Origin: JAVBLW01 sp031553215
GTDB taxonomy: Bacteria; Bacillota_I; Bacilli_A; Acholeplasmatales; Anaeroplasmataceae
NCBI GenBank assembly: GCA_031553215.1
Contig: JAVBLW010000020.1
Coordinates: forward strand, 1 to 64,000
Direction of reading: 5' to 3'
DNA length: 64,000 bases
In this document: piece after piece, positions 1-8,666 of the stretch
Layout of the letters: each line of letters opens with the position of its first letter
Position numbering within the stretch: the stretch's first letter is position 1
Position numbers and translations under genes: made by a program
The notes under the pieces: model-generated
What the model was told of the DNA's origin: nothing
The model's database searches: none
Seen by the model: only the letters and a program-made list of their open reading frames with translations

Positions 1-174
1 AATAAATAATCAATTTTGTTTTCTAGTTTTCTCCATGTATATGGTGTTCTGGGGCATGAAAATAAATCTAAAATATTCAGTTAAATCAGGCCTATCGAAT
101 GAGGTGTGAATGAGGGAATGTGGATTTGAGGTCATCGAAGAAAACCTATACCAAAATATTATAATCTAAAATTT
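1..174. other. left-edge non-coding sequence with broken ORF fragments
   Basis: No intact gene is visible before position 175. On the minus strand, two overlapping frames between about 140 and 1 each read as short protein-like stretches, one containing DRPDLTEYF and the other TPYTWRKLENKI, as if one coding sequence had been frameshifted. I do not recognise the family. On the plus strand a 19-codon ORF at 110-169 follows a GAGGTG. It could be a leader peptide or chance. Confidence 0.3.
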
Positions 175-2040
175 TTGAATCTTCCATTAGAAAAAAAAAT
201 GCTTACAATATTATTGATATTTTGTTTCTTCAGAAATGAGGAAATAATTACTGAAAAAGATAACTCAGATAGTTTCAAACACGTATTAATGTATTTTAAC
301 AAATTATTTTCAAATATTTTTGAACTTGATACCATATATACTTTGGTAAAGGGTACTGAAAATTCTGATGTAATAGCATGGTGTAGTAAAAATAAATCTG
401 AATTGTTAGATAATTATTCTATAATTGACAGCTATAACAAACGTAATAAGGGAAGTACAAACTTCATTTATGAAAAAGATAAAGATAAAAAGCTAATAAC
501 TTTCTATATTGATGAAATTAATATTAATGATAATTACACTATTTTGTTTTTTACAAATAAAGAAATCAAACATGATATAAAAAAATATATTTTTGAATGT
601 ATAAATTCATTTATTTTAAAGCATATTGATAAATTGATAATTAGTAAAAAAAATAATGATAATATAATTTATAACCCCGTATTAGAATTAAATTATAATA
701 AACTTAAAGATAAACAAATATTTTTATTTAATCCCAAATTTAATAGAACAAAATTAAACATATTGCATCTAAGTGATCTTCATATAAAATCCGAACAAGG
801 AAAAGGATTTGCCAATAAATTTTTAGCAAATTATTATAAAACTAAATTAAAAGATAAAAATTCAAAAGAGTTCAAAAGTGATATAGATTTCATTGTTATA
901 ACAGGTGATGCAATAAATGCAGGTAATTCATCAAACGAAATTTTAAATAATTATATAGAGGCATTAAAAAATATAGAGATTATAGCAAAAAGTATTCTAG
1001 GAAATATATGGAGAAAAAGATTGATTGTTATACCAGGTAATCACGATTATGGTATGATTAGCGAATTGAAAATAGATATCGTAGATCGTTCATATAATTA
1101 CTCGTATACTACTAATATTGATACAAGAGAACACGAGAAATTTATTTTCTTTCACCTTTTATTTGACGGAATATTATTAAATAATAATTATATTTTAGGA
1201 ACTGATGCTAATTTTAAAGATAATTTATATTATTTAGAAGAAGAGGATAAGGAAAAAACTAAAATACACTTTTATCAATTTAATACTGCTTGTAAAGCAA
1301 ATGCTATTAGAAGTAATAAAGTATATTTAGAGTTACCAAAAGAACTGAATGATTTGTCAAAAGATGATATTTCTTTATTTTTCATGCACCATACTCCATT
1401 ATTTTCTATTGATTATTATATTGATATTTTTGCTAAAATATTAAATAATGATGAAAAATATAAGGAATTAATTTTTGGACATAATGAAGATGAAAAAATA
1501 TATCTTTTAAATTATAAAACCTCCCAAAATGAAATTAGTGATATGATTAATAAGTATAATAAACAATTAAATGAAATTAAAAATACTAAAGAAATTAAAG
1601 AGAATCAAGAAAAAATTAATAAAATAAATTTCATTATTGGAAAAAATAATGAAATATTGAAGTATTTTATGTATTCTGACTTCGAGGATGAAACATGTGT
1701 AACTGCAAAACAAAAATTATTGTTGTTTTTTGAAAAATCACAAGAGGACTCAAAAAAATACTGTGATAGCATTGAACGACTTAATAAACATTTTGGAAAA
1801 ATGATTATCTTGGGTGGACATAGACATATGCAAGCTTATGCCATTGAAGAAAATAGAACTATTTATGAAGTTGGTAGAACTATTGAAAAAAAAGAGGAAC
1901 AAGACAAAAATGATAGTAAAATAATAATTGAAACGGAAATTTTTAATTATGGTGTTCTTTCCTTAAATATTAGTAAAGATTATTATAGTACTAGCAATTA
2001 TTATGCCTCCGAAAAAATGAATGATGAGTCAAATAAGTAA
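175..2040 (+). CDS. calcineurin-like metallophosphoesterase with N-terminal extension, unknown substrate
   Basis: The protein has all the metal-binding blocks of a calcineurin-like phosphoesterase: SDLH (Asp201, His203), TGD (Asp245), GNHD (Asn289-Asp291), a paired His at 405-406 and GGHRH (His549, His551). About 190 residues precede the catalytic domain and look like a separate alpha/beta, possibly GAF-like, sensor domain; this is only an impression. A lysine/glutamate-rich predicted coiled coil lies at about 450-490, inside the catalytic fold. The start is uncertain: TTG at 175 gives 621 residues, an ATG follows at 199, and neither has a good Shine-Dalgarno. It stands alone, and its codons are even more AT-rich than those of its neighbours, which would fit horizontal acquisition. 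Catalytic class is well supported; substrate is unknown. Confidence 0.75.
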   Translation: MNLPLEKKMLTILLIFCFFRNEEIITEKDNSDSFKHVLMYFNKLFSNIFELDTIYTLVKGTENSDVIAWCSKNKSELLDNYSIIDSYNKRNKGSTNFIYEKDKDKKLITFYIDEININDNYTILFFTNKEIKHDIKKYIFECINSFILKHIDKLIISKKNNDNIIYNPVLELNYNKLKDKQIFLFNPKFNRTKLNILHLSDLHIKSEQGKGFANKFLANYYKTKLKDKNSKEFKSDIDFIVITGDAINAGNSSNEILNNYIEALKNIEIIAKSILGNIWRKRLIVIPGNHDYGMISELKIDIVDRSYNYSYTTNIDTREHEKFIFFHLLFDGILLNNNYILGTDANFKDNLYYLEEEDKEKTKIHFYQFNTACKANAIRSNKVYLELPKELNDLSKDDISLFFMHHTPLFSIDYYIDIFAKILNNDEKYKELIFGHNEDEKIYLLNYKTSQNEISDMINKYNKQLNEIKNTKEIKENQEKINKINFIIGKNNEILKYFMYSDFEDETCVTAKQKLLLFFEKSQEDSKKYCDSIERLNKHFGKMIILGGHRHMQAYAIEENRTIYEVGRTIEKKEEQDKNDSKIIIETEIFNYGVLSLNISKDYYSTSNYYASEKMNDESNK

Positions 2041-2070
2041 TTGATACTCAAATATTTTATATTTTGTTAA

Positions 2071-2104
2071 AAAGCCTAGATTCCATTGGAACTTGGCTTT
2101 TTTT
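2071..2104 (+). terminator. intrinsic terminator after the metallophosphoesterase
   Basis: AAGCC and TTCC pair with GGAA and GGCTT around a short loop and are followed by a run of T. It closes the upstream single-gene unit. Confidence 0.7.
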
Positions 2105-2138
2105 AGTTACTATAAAAAATTATTATAATGCATAATAT

Positions 2139-2167
2139 TTGAAAATTTTGGTCAAAAATAATATAAT
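2139..2167 (+). promoter_or_regulatory. sigmaA-type promoter of copA
   Basis: TTGAAA (2139-2144), a 17-bp spacer and TATAAT (2162-2167) precede copA by about 25 bp. No CopY-type (TACAnnTGTA) operator was seen. Confidence 0.7.
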
Positions 2168-2192
2168 CAAAGCATATTAGGAATGTGATAGC

Positions 2193-4658
2193 ATGAAGAA
2201 AAAATATCAAATAACAGGAATGACTTGTTCGGCATGTAGTAATCATGTACTTAAGTCGGTAAAAAAAGTTGATGGAGTAAAAGAAGTCAATGTTAATTTA
2301 ATAACAAATAGTATGGAAGTAGAAACTACTGAATTGGTTACTGATTTAGATGTAATTAATGCAGTAATTGCAGCTGGTTATGGTGCTAAAACCATGGAAA
2401 AGGTGGAAGAATTAAATTATGATAAAAAGGAAAAGACGGTTAAAGTAAAATTAACTTTATCAATTATTTTTTTGATTCTATTGATGTATGTATCAATGGG
2501 ACATATGTTGCATTTTCCTTTGCCAAATATTTTGCTTGGAACAAAAAATGCATTAATCTTTGCGATTACTCAAGTTGTATTATTAATTCCGATTGTAATA
2601 TTAAATAGTCATTATTTTACAAGTGGTTATAAGAAATTATTTAAACGTAGTCCCAATATGGATTCTCTTATTGCGATTGGAAGTAGCGCAGCTATAATAT
2701 ATGGATTATTTGTTATTGGTAAGATTATTTATGCGATGAGTATAAATAATTATGATATAGTTGAAAAATATCATATGGAGCTTTATTTTGAGTCCGCTGG
2801 TATGATATTAACTCTAGTAAGCGTTGGAAAATATATTGAGAGTATGTCAAAAAATAAAACTAGTGAAGCTCTTAAAAAGATTATGTCTTTAGCTAGTACT
2901 AAAGCAATTGTTATAGAAAATGGTATGGAAGTATCTAAGGATATAAATGATGTTAAGGTTGATGATATTTTAATATGTAAGCCTGGCATGAGTATTGCTG
3001 TAGATGGAATTATAATCGAAGGAGAGTCTACTATTGATGAATCGGCAATAACTGGAGAAAGTATTCCGGTCTACAAAGAAAAAGGTGACTTTGTTACCAG
3101 TGCCACAATAAATACTTATGGTAGCGTCATATATAAGGCTACAAAAACATTTGAAAATTCTACTATATCAGAAATAATAAGAATGGTAGAAGAGGCCTCA
3201 GGTTCAAAGGCTCCAGTGCAACAACTGGCTGATAAGATAAGTGGAATTTTTGTACCGATAGTTATGCTAATATCTTTAGTATCGATGGTTATTTGGTTAA
3301 TTTTCTCGCATGATTTTGAATTCTCATTATCAATTGGCATATCAGTTTTGGTAATAAGCTGTCCATGTGCATTAGGACTTGCGACTCCAGTAGCTATTAT
3401 GGTATCAACGGGAATTGGGGCTAGTAATCATATATTAATTAAATCAGCAGAAGCATTAGAAGTGCTACATAATGTAGATACTGTAATGCTAGATAAAACA
3501 GGTACTATTACTGAAGGTAAACCTGTTGTAGATGAAATTATTTCTATAAATGGAACTGATAATTTTGATATTTTGGTTCTTGTTTCCTCATTAGAAAAAT
3601 TATCTTCTCATCCATTTGCAAAAGCTATTTTAAGTTTTGATTCTAATTTAGCAATAAAGTCTGTAGATAAATATGAAACTATAATGGGATATGGATTATC
3701 AGGAGAAATAGATGGTAAAAAGTATTATGCTGGTAATTTAAGATATATTAATCAAGTACATACTGATTTTAATTATGATTTAGAAATATATGAAGGAAAG
3801 AGTTTTATTTTCCTGTTTGATGATAAAGAAGTAATTGGTTTAATTACTATAAGTGATAAAATAAAAGAAACAAGCAAATTTGCTATAAAGCAATTTAAGA
3901 AAATGAAGATAAATACTGTAATGCTAACTGGTGATAATCAAAGTGCCGCTTCATTAGTGAAGAATAATGTCATAGTAGATGAAGTCTTTTATGAACTAAC
4001 TCCAGCTAATAAGGCATCAATAATTACAAAATTCCAAAAGGAAGGACATAAGGTTTTGATGATTGGTGATGGAATCAATGATAGTGTTGCACTTACCAGT
4101 GCGGATGTTGGTATGGCACTTGGAGCGGGTACCGATGTAGCGATTGAATCAGCGGATATTGTTTTAGTGAAAAATGATTTATTAGATGCGGTTAATGCAG
4201 TAATGTTAAGTAAGAAGACAATGAAAAATATAAAAATGAATTTATTTTGGGCATTCTTTTATAATATTATTGGGATACCTATCGCAGCAGGGATTTTTTA
4301 TCCATTATTTAATTTAAAACTCAATCCTATGATTGCATCACTTGCTATGAGTTTTAGTAGCGTATTTGTATGTTTAAATGCATTAAGATTAAGAAAATTT
4401 AAAAAGATAGAATATAGAGGTGAAAATATGAAGCAAGAATTTATTGTAAATGGTATGACATGTGGGCATTGCTCTTCTAGAGTACAAAAGGCACTTGAAG
4501 AAAAAGTAGGAACTGGTAATGTTAGTGTTGATTTAAAAAAGAAAATTGTTAGTGTTGATTCTGATGTGTCAATTGAAGAATTATTTGCTATAGTAAAAGA
4601 AGCTGGTTACGATCCAGTTGTATATGAAAAGAAGAAAGTATTTAAACTTTTTAAGTAA
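2193..4658 (+). CDS. copA: copper-exporting P1B-type ATPase with C-terminal CopZ-like domain
   Basis: This membrane pump uses ATP to export Cu(I). An N-terminal heavy-metal domain has GMTCSAC (Cys12, Cys15). Next come membrane segments, the actuator TGES (287-290), the CPC metal channel motif (390-392), the phosphorylation motif DKTG (Asp434), the HP motif of P1B pumps and GDGIND (625-630). Unusually, a second heavy-metal domain (residues 746-821, GMTCGHC) sits at the extreme C terminus, where most CopA proteins end after the last helix. That tail has the length of the free chaperone CopZ and starts with a Met preceded by AGAGG, so it looks like a fused copZ that may also be made separately. 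A single-gene unit with its own promoter and terminator. Confidence 0.95.
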   Translation: MKKKYQITGMTCSACSNHVLKSVKKVDGVKEVNVNLITNSMEVETTELVTDLDVINAVIAAGYGAKTMEKVEELNYDKKEKTVKVKLTLSIIFLILLMYVSMGHMLHFPLPNILLGTKNALIFAITQVVLLIPIVILNSHYFTSGYKKLFKRSPNMDSLIAIGSSAAIIYGLFVIGKIIYAMSINNYDIVEKYHMELYFESAGMILTLVSVGKYIESMSKNKTSEALKKIMSLASTKAIVIENGMEVSKDINDVKVDDILICKPGMSIAVDGIIIEGESTIDESAITGESIPVYKEKGDFVTSATINTYGSVIYKATKTFENSTISEIIRMVEEASGSKAPVQQLADKISGIFVPIVMLISLVSMVIWLIFSHDFEFSLSIGISVLVISCPCALGLATPVAIMVSTGIGASNHILIKSAEALEVLHNVDTVMLDKTGTITEGKPVVDEIISINGTDNFDILVLVSSLEKLSSHPFAKAILSFDSNLAIKSVDKYETIMGYGLSGEIDGKKYYAGNLRYINQVHTDFNYDLEIYEGKSFIFLFDDKEVIGLITISDKIKETSKFAIKQFKKMKINTVMLTGDNQSAASLVKNNVIVDEVFYELTPANKASIITKFQKEGHKVLMIGDGINDSVALTSADVGMALGAGTDVAIESADIVLVKNDLLDAVNAVMLSKKTMKNIKMNLFWAFFYNIIGIPIAAGIFYPLFNLKLNPMIASLAMSFSSVFVCLNALRLRKFKKIEYRGENMKQEFIVNGMTCGHCSSRVQKALEEKVGTGNVSVDLKKKIVSVDSDVSIEELFAIVKEAGYDPVVYEKKKVFKLFK
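4416..4430 (+). promoter_or_regulatory. internal ribosome-binding site and ATG inside copA at the CopZ-domain boundary
   Basis: AGAGG (4416-4420) lies 7 nt before an in-frame ATG (4428-4430). The local sequence, AGGTGAAAATATGAAG, is the same start context used by the TIM-barrel gene at 9830. Translation from here would yield a 76-residue CopZ-like protein. Confidence 0.45.
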
Positions 4659-4686
4659 AGACAAGGAAACTTGTCTTTATTTTTTG
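4657..4686 (+). terminator. intrinsic terminator of copA
   Basis: A perfect 9-bp stem (AAAGACAAG/CTTGTCTTT) with a GAAA tetraloop is followed by ATTTTTTG. The stem begins at the copA stop codon. Confidence 0.9.
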
Positions 4687-4744
4687 TAAAAATAGGAAAA
4701 TATTATGATATAATAATATCAAATATACTTATTGGGAGAAAATT

Positions 4745-5449
4745 ATGAATATATTAAATTGGTTAGAAATGCTTTTTTTAGTAAATGAGGAATTTAATGA
4801 TTCCTATTTGGCAGAGAACTTATATATATCCTTTTCTAAAATTTCTGCATTAAGAGCAGATTATTTTAAAGTAATAGAAAAAATAAAAGTACATAATAAA
4901 ATAGAAATTATTATTAGTAAAGAGAAAAAGTTGCCTGAACTACATAAGGAGTATGTTGCTATCATTAATGCAGATGAGAAGACATACCTTATTAGATTAA
5001 TAATTGTTAAGGATACATCTTTGTCGGATGTCCTAATTTATGATTTATTGGATGAAAATGATATTACTAAGTATAAAAATATCTTCTTTAAAGAAGATGA
5101 TTCAAGTAAGATAAGTGATGAAATTACTAGTGAAATAAATAAAATATCTGAAGCATTTGTAGTTGTTATAGATGAGAATAATCATTTGAAAATGATTGGT
5201 GAAACATCAAGTTTTGTGGGACTTCTAGGTTATGAGGATTGGGATTATAATAATAAGTATGAGAACTATCTAGATTCATCCATTCTTAGTGAAGATCTTT
5301 TGAAAATAAAAGGATTTAAAGAGAAAGAATCTATAGTAGATATAAAATTTAAATGTAATGGAGGGAGAATAATAACTTTAAACTTGGAATTTAGAAAAAG
5401 AAAAAATGGACAAAAAGATTGTTATATTATAAAGAGAAGAGAGAGGTAA
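4745..5449 (+). CDS. unknown protein with PAS-like C-terminal half
   Basis: I do not recognise this 234-residue soluble protein. Residues about 130-195 have the pattern of a PAS sensor domain (a hydrophobic strand SEAFVVVIDENN followed later by GLLGY), and the first 125 residues are acidic alpha/beta without a recognisable motif. There is no signal peptide or membrane segment. The start has a clear GGGAG 9 nt upstream, and a TATAAT lies near 4709. The next gene follows after 4 nt with its Shine-Dalgarno inside this gene's end, so the two are probably co-translated. PAS assignment is by shape only. Confidence 0.55.
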   Translation: MNILNWLEMLFLVNEEFNDSYLAENLYISFSKISALRADYFKVIEKIKVHNKIEIIISKEKKLPELHKEYVAIINADEKTYLIRLIIVKDTSLSDVLIYDLLDENDITKYKNIFFKEDDSSKISDEITSEINKISEAFVVVIDENNHLKMIGETSSFVGLLGYEDWDYNNKYENYLDSSILSEDLLKIKGFKEKESIVDIKFKCNGGRIITLNLEFRKRKNGQKDCYIIKRRER

Positions 5450-5453
5450 CAAA

Positions 5454-5957
5454 ATGTTTATTGATGATTTTATTCCAGATGGAGAATTAAGTGAGGATGA
5501 CATTTTAGATTTGGTTGATTCTTCTGTACCAAATTTATATTTTGTTTCGCATTTATTAATGCTTAACAATGATGATTTTAGAAATAGAAGATATTTAGAT
5601 ATTTATTCAAGAGTATTACTACATCGTGGGGAAGCTAATATAATGGATATATATCCAATTCTATTTTTTTGGTTAAAAGATTTTAATTGGCCTGGAGCAT
5701 TGAAAATTAGAGAATTTTTATTAAAATCTAATAGGGTTGAATTTTTAAAAGCAATTTATCAAGCAATCATTTTAGCATTTGATGACCAAGATGAAGAATG
5801 GTTAATGGGGTTATTTACTACATTAGCAGATCGTGATGGTGTTTCTTATGGAACTACCAATTTAGCTCAATATGCGGTAGAGGAAGAAAGATATTTAGAA
5901 ACTGCTAATGAGATAATTGAATTATTGAAAAAGGAATTAGGTTTAAAGGAATTTTAA
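5454..5957 (+). CDS. DUF5071-like protein
   Basis: A 167-residue cytoplasmic helical protein. Its central segment WLKDFNWPGA resembles the WLQDMNWPVA core of DUF5071 proteins, whose function is unknown. The family is usually 120-140 residues, and here a 45-residue acidic N-terminal extension is added. The Shine-Dalgarno GAGAGG overlaps the stop of the upstream gene, so both belong to one operon that ends at the hairpin at 5975-6010. Confidence 0.55.
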   Translation: MFIDDFIPDGELSEDDILDLVDSSVPNLYFVSHLLMLNNDDFRNRRYLDIYSRVLLHRGEANIMDIYPILFFWLKDFNWPGALKIREFLLKSNRVEFLKAIYQAIILAFDDQDEEWLMGLFTTLADRDGVSYGTTNLAQYAVEEERYLETANEIIELLKKELGLKEF

Positions 5958-5974
5958 ATAAATGAATAAAAAAG

Positions 5975-6011
5975 AAAGAATCTCCTATAATAAAAAAAAG
6001 GAGATTTTTTT
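5975..6011 (+). promoter_or_regulatory. compact module: terminator stem with -10 box in loop and Shine-Dalgarno in 3' arm
   Basis: AATCTCCT (5979-5986) pairs perfectly with AGGAGATT (5999-6006), extended by A-T pairs, and a T-run follows directly. TATAAT (5986-5991) lies at the stem-loop edge, and the 3' arm AGGAG is the ribosome-binding site of the ATG at 6012. Termination of the upstream operon and initiation of the next gene thus share about 40 bp. The -35 box is weak. Confidence 0.6.
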
Positions 6012-6299
6012 ATGGATGATATAAGAAAAAATTTAGCTATGGCTGCATTAGATGAAATACCAGTTTTACAGGAAACTGCTCAAGAAATTATTGGTGTTTT
6101 AAAATCTGGTGGACAAATTACTGGATATAAATTGGCAGATGAAAGTATTATTATGAAAGATCAAGCCGTTGATATGGCAAGAAAAGGTTTGATTGCTGGA
6201 GTTGGAATTGCCCATAATAAAGATACTGAATATTTAAAATCAATTCCTGATGGAACAGAAGCAAATAATTTAAGTAATTTACCAGTTATAGAAGAATAG
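6012..6299 (+). CDS. DUF3892 domain protein
   Basis: A 95-residue protein with the DUF3892 signature: an Ile-Thr-Gly-Tyr-Lys strand (residues 35-40), an alternating segment leading to AGVGIAHN and the terminal PDGTEANNLSNLP, which matches the conserved 'R.PDGT..NNL..LP' ending of the family. The function of DUF3892 is unknown; a small beta-rich domain is expected. It is a monocistronic gene between the module at 5975-6011 and a terminator at 6300. Confidence 0.75.
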   Translation: MDDIRKNLAMAALDEIPVLQETAQEIIGVLKSGGQITGYKLADESIIMKDQAVDMARKGLIAGVGIAHNKDTEYLKSIPDGTEANNLSNLPVIEE

Positions 6300-6319
6300 A
6301 AAGGCATTAGCCTTTTTTT
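6300..6319 (+). terminator. intrinsic terminator of the DUF3892 gene
   Basis: AAAGGC-ATTA-GCCTTT followed by further T residues, starting immediately after the stop codon. Confidence 0.85.
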
Positions 6320-6328
6320 CTTGATTTA

Positions 6329-6357
6329 TCATTTTTAGGCAGATATAATCATATATT
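6329..6357 (+). promoter_or_regulatory. candidate sigmaE promoter of spmA-spmB
   Basis: TCATTTT (6329-6335), 14 bp, then CATATATT (6350-6357). The B. subtilis sigmaE consensus is (G)TCATATT-N13/14-CATACAAT. In that species the operon carrying spmA and spmB is sigmaE-dependent. A TATAAT at 6344-6349 directly before it is an alternative vegetative -10. Confidence 0.5.
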
Positions 6358-6373
6358 TTTATATGGTGATAAT

Positions 6374-6949
6374 ATGGTAAATTACTTATTTGTATTTATG
6401 TTTATTATTGGTATGTCTTATGGCATGGCAACAGGTAGAACAGAAGAAATTACAGCGGCTATTTTAAATACGCCAAAAGAGGCGATGTTGGTTTTTTTTA
6501 GTATATCTTGTCTAATGATATTTTGGTCAGGTATTTTAGAGATTTGTAAAGTCTCAGGTATGCTTGATGTGATGACAGTATATATAAAGAAACTGATCCA
6601 TCCACTTTTTAAAAATCTAAACAAAGATGATAAAGCACTTGATTATATAAGTATGAATTTTGCGGCTAACATAATTGGGGTAGGAAGTGCAGCGACGCCT
6701 TTTGGTCTAGCGGCAATGAAAGAATTAGATGAAAAAAATGGGCACACTGGAGTGGCTAGTGATGATATGATTACACTATTGGTTATAAATACTAGTGGAC
6801 TTTGTATGATTCCATCCACTATTATATCGTTAAGAGAAAGCTATGGTAGTGCAAATAGTAGTATGATAATTCCATATGTAATTGTATTATCTATTTTGAC
6901 TACAATCTTTGCAATAATAATAAATGGGGTGTTTAAGCGTGCATCTTAG
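6374..6949 (+). CDS. spmA: spore maturation protein A
   Basis: A 191-residue polytopic membrane protein of the nucleoside-recognition (Gate) fold. It carries the SpmA core NIIGVGSAATPFGLAAMKEL (about residues 103-122), then ASDDMITLLVINTSG, IPSTIISLR and the GSANSS motif. In B. subtilis SpmA and SpmB are needed in the mother cell for dehydration of the spore core. The start has GGTGAT upstream. It overlaps spmB at its end, so the pair is translationally coupled. No dacB is adjacent, unlike in B. subtilis. Confidence 0.9.
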   Translation: MVNYLFVFMFIIGMSYGMATGRTEEITAAILNTPKEAMLVFFSISCLMIFWSGILEICKVSGMLDVMTVYIKKLIHPLFKNLNKDDKALDYISMNFAANIIGVGSAATPFGLAAMKELDEKNGHTGVASDDMITLLVINTSGLCMIPSTIISLRESYGSANSSMIIPYVIVLSILTTIFAIIINGVFKRAS

Positions 6950-7433
6950 TTATTATATAATTCCTACATTTATACTTATAGTTTTTCTTTTTGCGATGTA
7001 TAAAAAATGTGATGCATATGATGCATTTATTGAGGGAAGTAGAGATGGAGTGAAAACGTCTATTGCTATTTTGCCTTTTTTAATTAGTATGTATATAGCA
7101 GTTAGAATATTTGATGCTTCAGGTTTTTTACAGGATTTAATAAGGTTAAAATCCATTCCATTTGAATTAATATTACAAGGAATTTTTAAACCATTTTCTA
7201 ATAATGCCTCAATGAGTTTTATGCTAAAAGCCTATGAAGCATATGGTGTAGATAGTAAAGAGGCTGTTGTATCTAGTATCTTACAAGGTGGGACTGATAC
7301 TACAATGTATGTAATGACATTATATTTTGGTAGTGTTGGAATAAGTAAATATAGACATGCTCCTGCTGTAGGATTATTAAATGATTTGTTTTGTTTTTGC
7401 TTATGTATGGTCTTATATTTCGTAATTTTATAG
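6939..7433 (+). CDS. spmB: spore maturation protein B
   Basis: Membrane partner of SpmA: an N-terminal helix, then EGSRDGVKTSIAILPFLISM, a KPFSN segment in place of the usual RPLSG, and the strongly conserved QGGTDTTMYVMTLYFGSVGI (about residues 117-136), which is the family signature. I prefer GTG at 6939: it has GGGGTG 7 nt upstream and overlaps the last codons of spmA. An upstream ATG at 6924 is in frame but lies within that Shine-Dalgarno. Together with spmA it argues for retained endospore formation. Confidence 0.88.
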   Translation: MHLSYYIIPTFILIVFLFAMYKKCDAYDAFIEGSRDGVKTSIAILPFLISMYIAVRIFDASGFLQDLIRLKSIPFELILQGIFKPFSNNASMSFMLKAYEAYGVDSKEAVVSSILQGGTDTTMYVMTLYFGSVGISKYRHAPAVGLLNDLFCFCLCMVLYFVIL

Positions 7434-7513
7434 ACATATGTACGCGAACAAAAGACAATGTATAAACATAGATTTTGAGAGAAAAACAACTTTATTTTTA
7501 TTTTGTTAAAAGG

Positions 7514-7542
7514 TTGACATAATGGTAAAAAAATGTTGAAAT
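7514..7542 (+). promoter_or_regulatory. probable promoter of serC-serA
   Basis: A consensus TTGACA (7514-7519) is followed at 17 bp by TGAAAT (7537-7542), a 4/6 match to the -10 consensus. A TATATT closer to the gene is an alternative. Confidence 0.4.
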
Positions 7543-7575
7543 ACTTGTATATATTGAAATGGAGAATAATATATT

Positions 7576-8658
7576 ATGTCAAGAATTTATAATTTTAGTG
7601 CAGGTCCCGCTGTATTACCTGAAGAAGTATTACAAAGTGCAGCAGATGAAATGTTAGACTACAATGGAACTGGAATGTCAGTTATGGAAATGTCTCATAG
7701 ATCTAAAGCTTATGAAGCAATTATCAATGAAGCTGAACAAGATTTAAGAGATTTAATGAACATCCCATCTAATTATAAAGTTTTATTTTTACAAGGTGGA
7801 GCATCACAACAATTTGCAATGGTTCCAATGAATTTAATGAAAAATAAAGTTGTTGATCATATCATTACTGGTCAATGGGCTAAAAAAGCTTATGAAGAAG
7901 CTAAAATCTTTGGAGATGCTAAAGCTGTAGCATCATCTGCAGATAAAACTTTCTCATATATTCCTGATTGTTCAAATCTAGATATTAGAGATAATGCAGA
8001 TTATGTATATATTTGTGAAAACAATACTATATATGGAACTAAATTCCATACATTACCAAACACAAAAGGTAAATTATTAGTAGCTGACCAATCTTCATGT
8101 TTCTTATCAGAACCTGTTGATGTTACTAAATATGGTTTAATTTATGCTGGTGTTCAAAAGAACGTTGGACCGGCTGGAGTAGTAGTTGTAATTATTAGAG
8201 AAGATTTAATTACTGAAGATACATTACCTGGTACACCAACAATGTTAAAATATAAAATTCATGCAGATAATGGATCAATGTATAATACTCCACCTGCTTA
8301 TGGAATCTATATTTGTGGAAAAGTATTCAAATGGTTAAAGAACCTTGGTGGACTTGAAGCAATGAAGAAAATCAATGTTGAAAAAGCTGAAATTTTATAT
8401 AATTTCTTAGATAATAGCAAATTATTTAAAGCTACAGTTGAACCAAGTTCAAGATCATTAATGAATGTTCCATTTGTTACTGGAAATGAAGAACTAGATG
8501 AAAAATTCGTTAAAGAAGCTAAAAAAGCTGGATTTGAAAACTTAAAAGGACATAGATCAGTTGGAGGAATGCGTGCAAGTATTTATAACGCTATGCCAAT
8601 TGAAGGTGTTAAGAAGTTAGTTGAATTTATGGCAAAATTTGAAAAAGAAAACGCATAG
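7576..8658 (+). CDS. serC: phosphoserine aminotransferase
   Basis: A PLP-dependent class V aminotransferase converting 3-phosphohydroxypyruvate and glutamate to phosphoserine, step two of serine synthesis. The PLP lysine is Lys195 in AGVQKNVGPAG. The N terminus has the family's FSAGPAVLP, followed by HRSKAYE and FLQGGASQQF (phosphate/PLP binding). The length of 360 residues is typical. GGAG lies 11 nt before the ATG. It is followed after 8 nt by serA, giving the first two enzymes of the pathway in one operon, as in many anaerobic Bacillota and Bacteroidota. Confidence 0.95.
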   Translation: MSRIYNFSAGPAVLPEEVLQSAADEMLDYNGTGMSVMEMSHRSKAYEAIINEAEQDLRDLMNIPSNYKVLFLQGGASQQFAMVPMNLMKNKVVDHIITGQWAKKAYEEAKIFGDAKAVASSADKTFSYIPDCSNLDIRDNADYVYICENNTIYGTKFHTLPNTKGKLLVADQSSCFLSEPVDVTKYGLIYAGVQKNVGPAGVVVVIIREDLITEDTLPGTPTMLKYKIHADNGSMYNTPPAYGIYICGKVFKWLKNLGGLEAMKKINVEKAEILYNFLDNSKLFKATVEPSSRSLMNVPFVTGNEELDEKFVKEAKKAGFENLKGHRSVGGMRASIYNAMPIEGVKKLVEFMAKFEKENA

Positions 8659-8666
8659 GTGAAAGT

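Noticed and set aside
7441..7460. GCGAAC-containing stretch between spmB and serC as a possible LexA box
   Set aside because: The second half-site GTTCG is absent at the required spacing.
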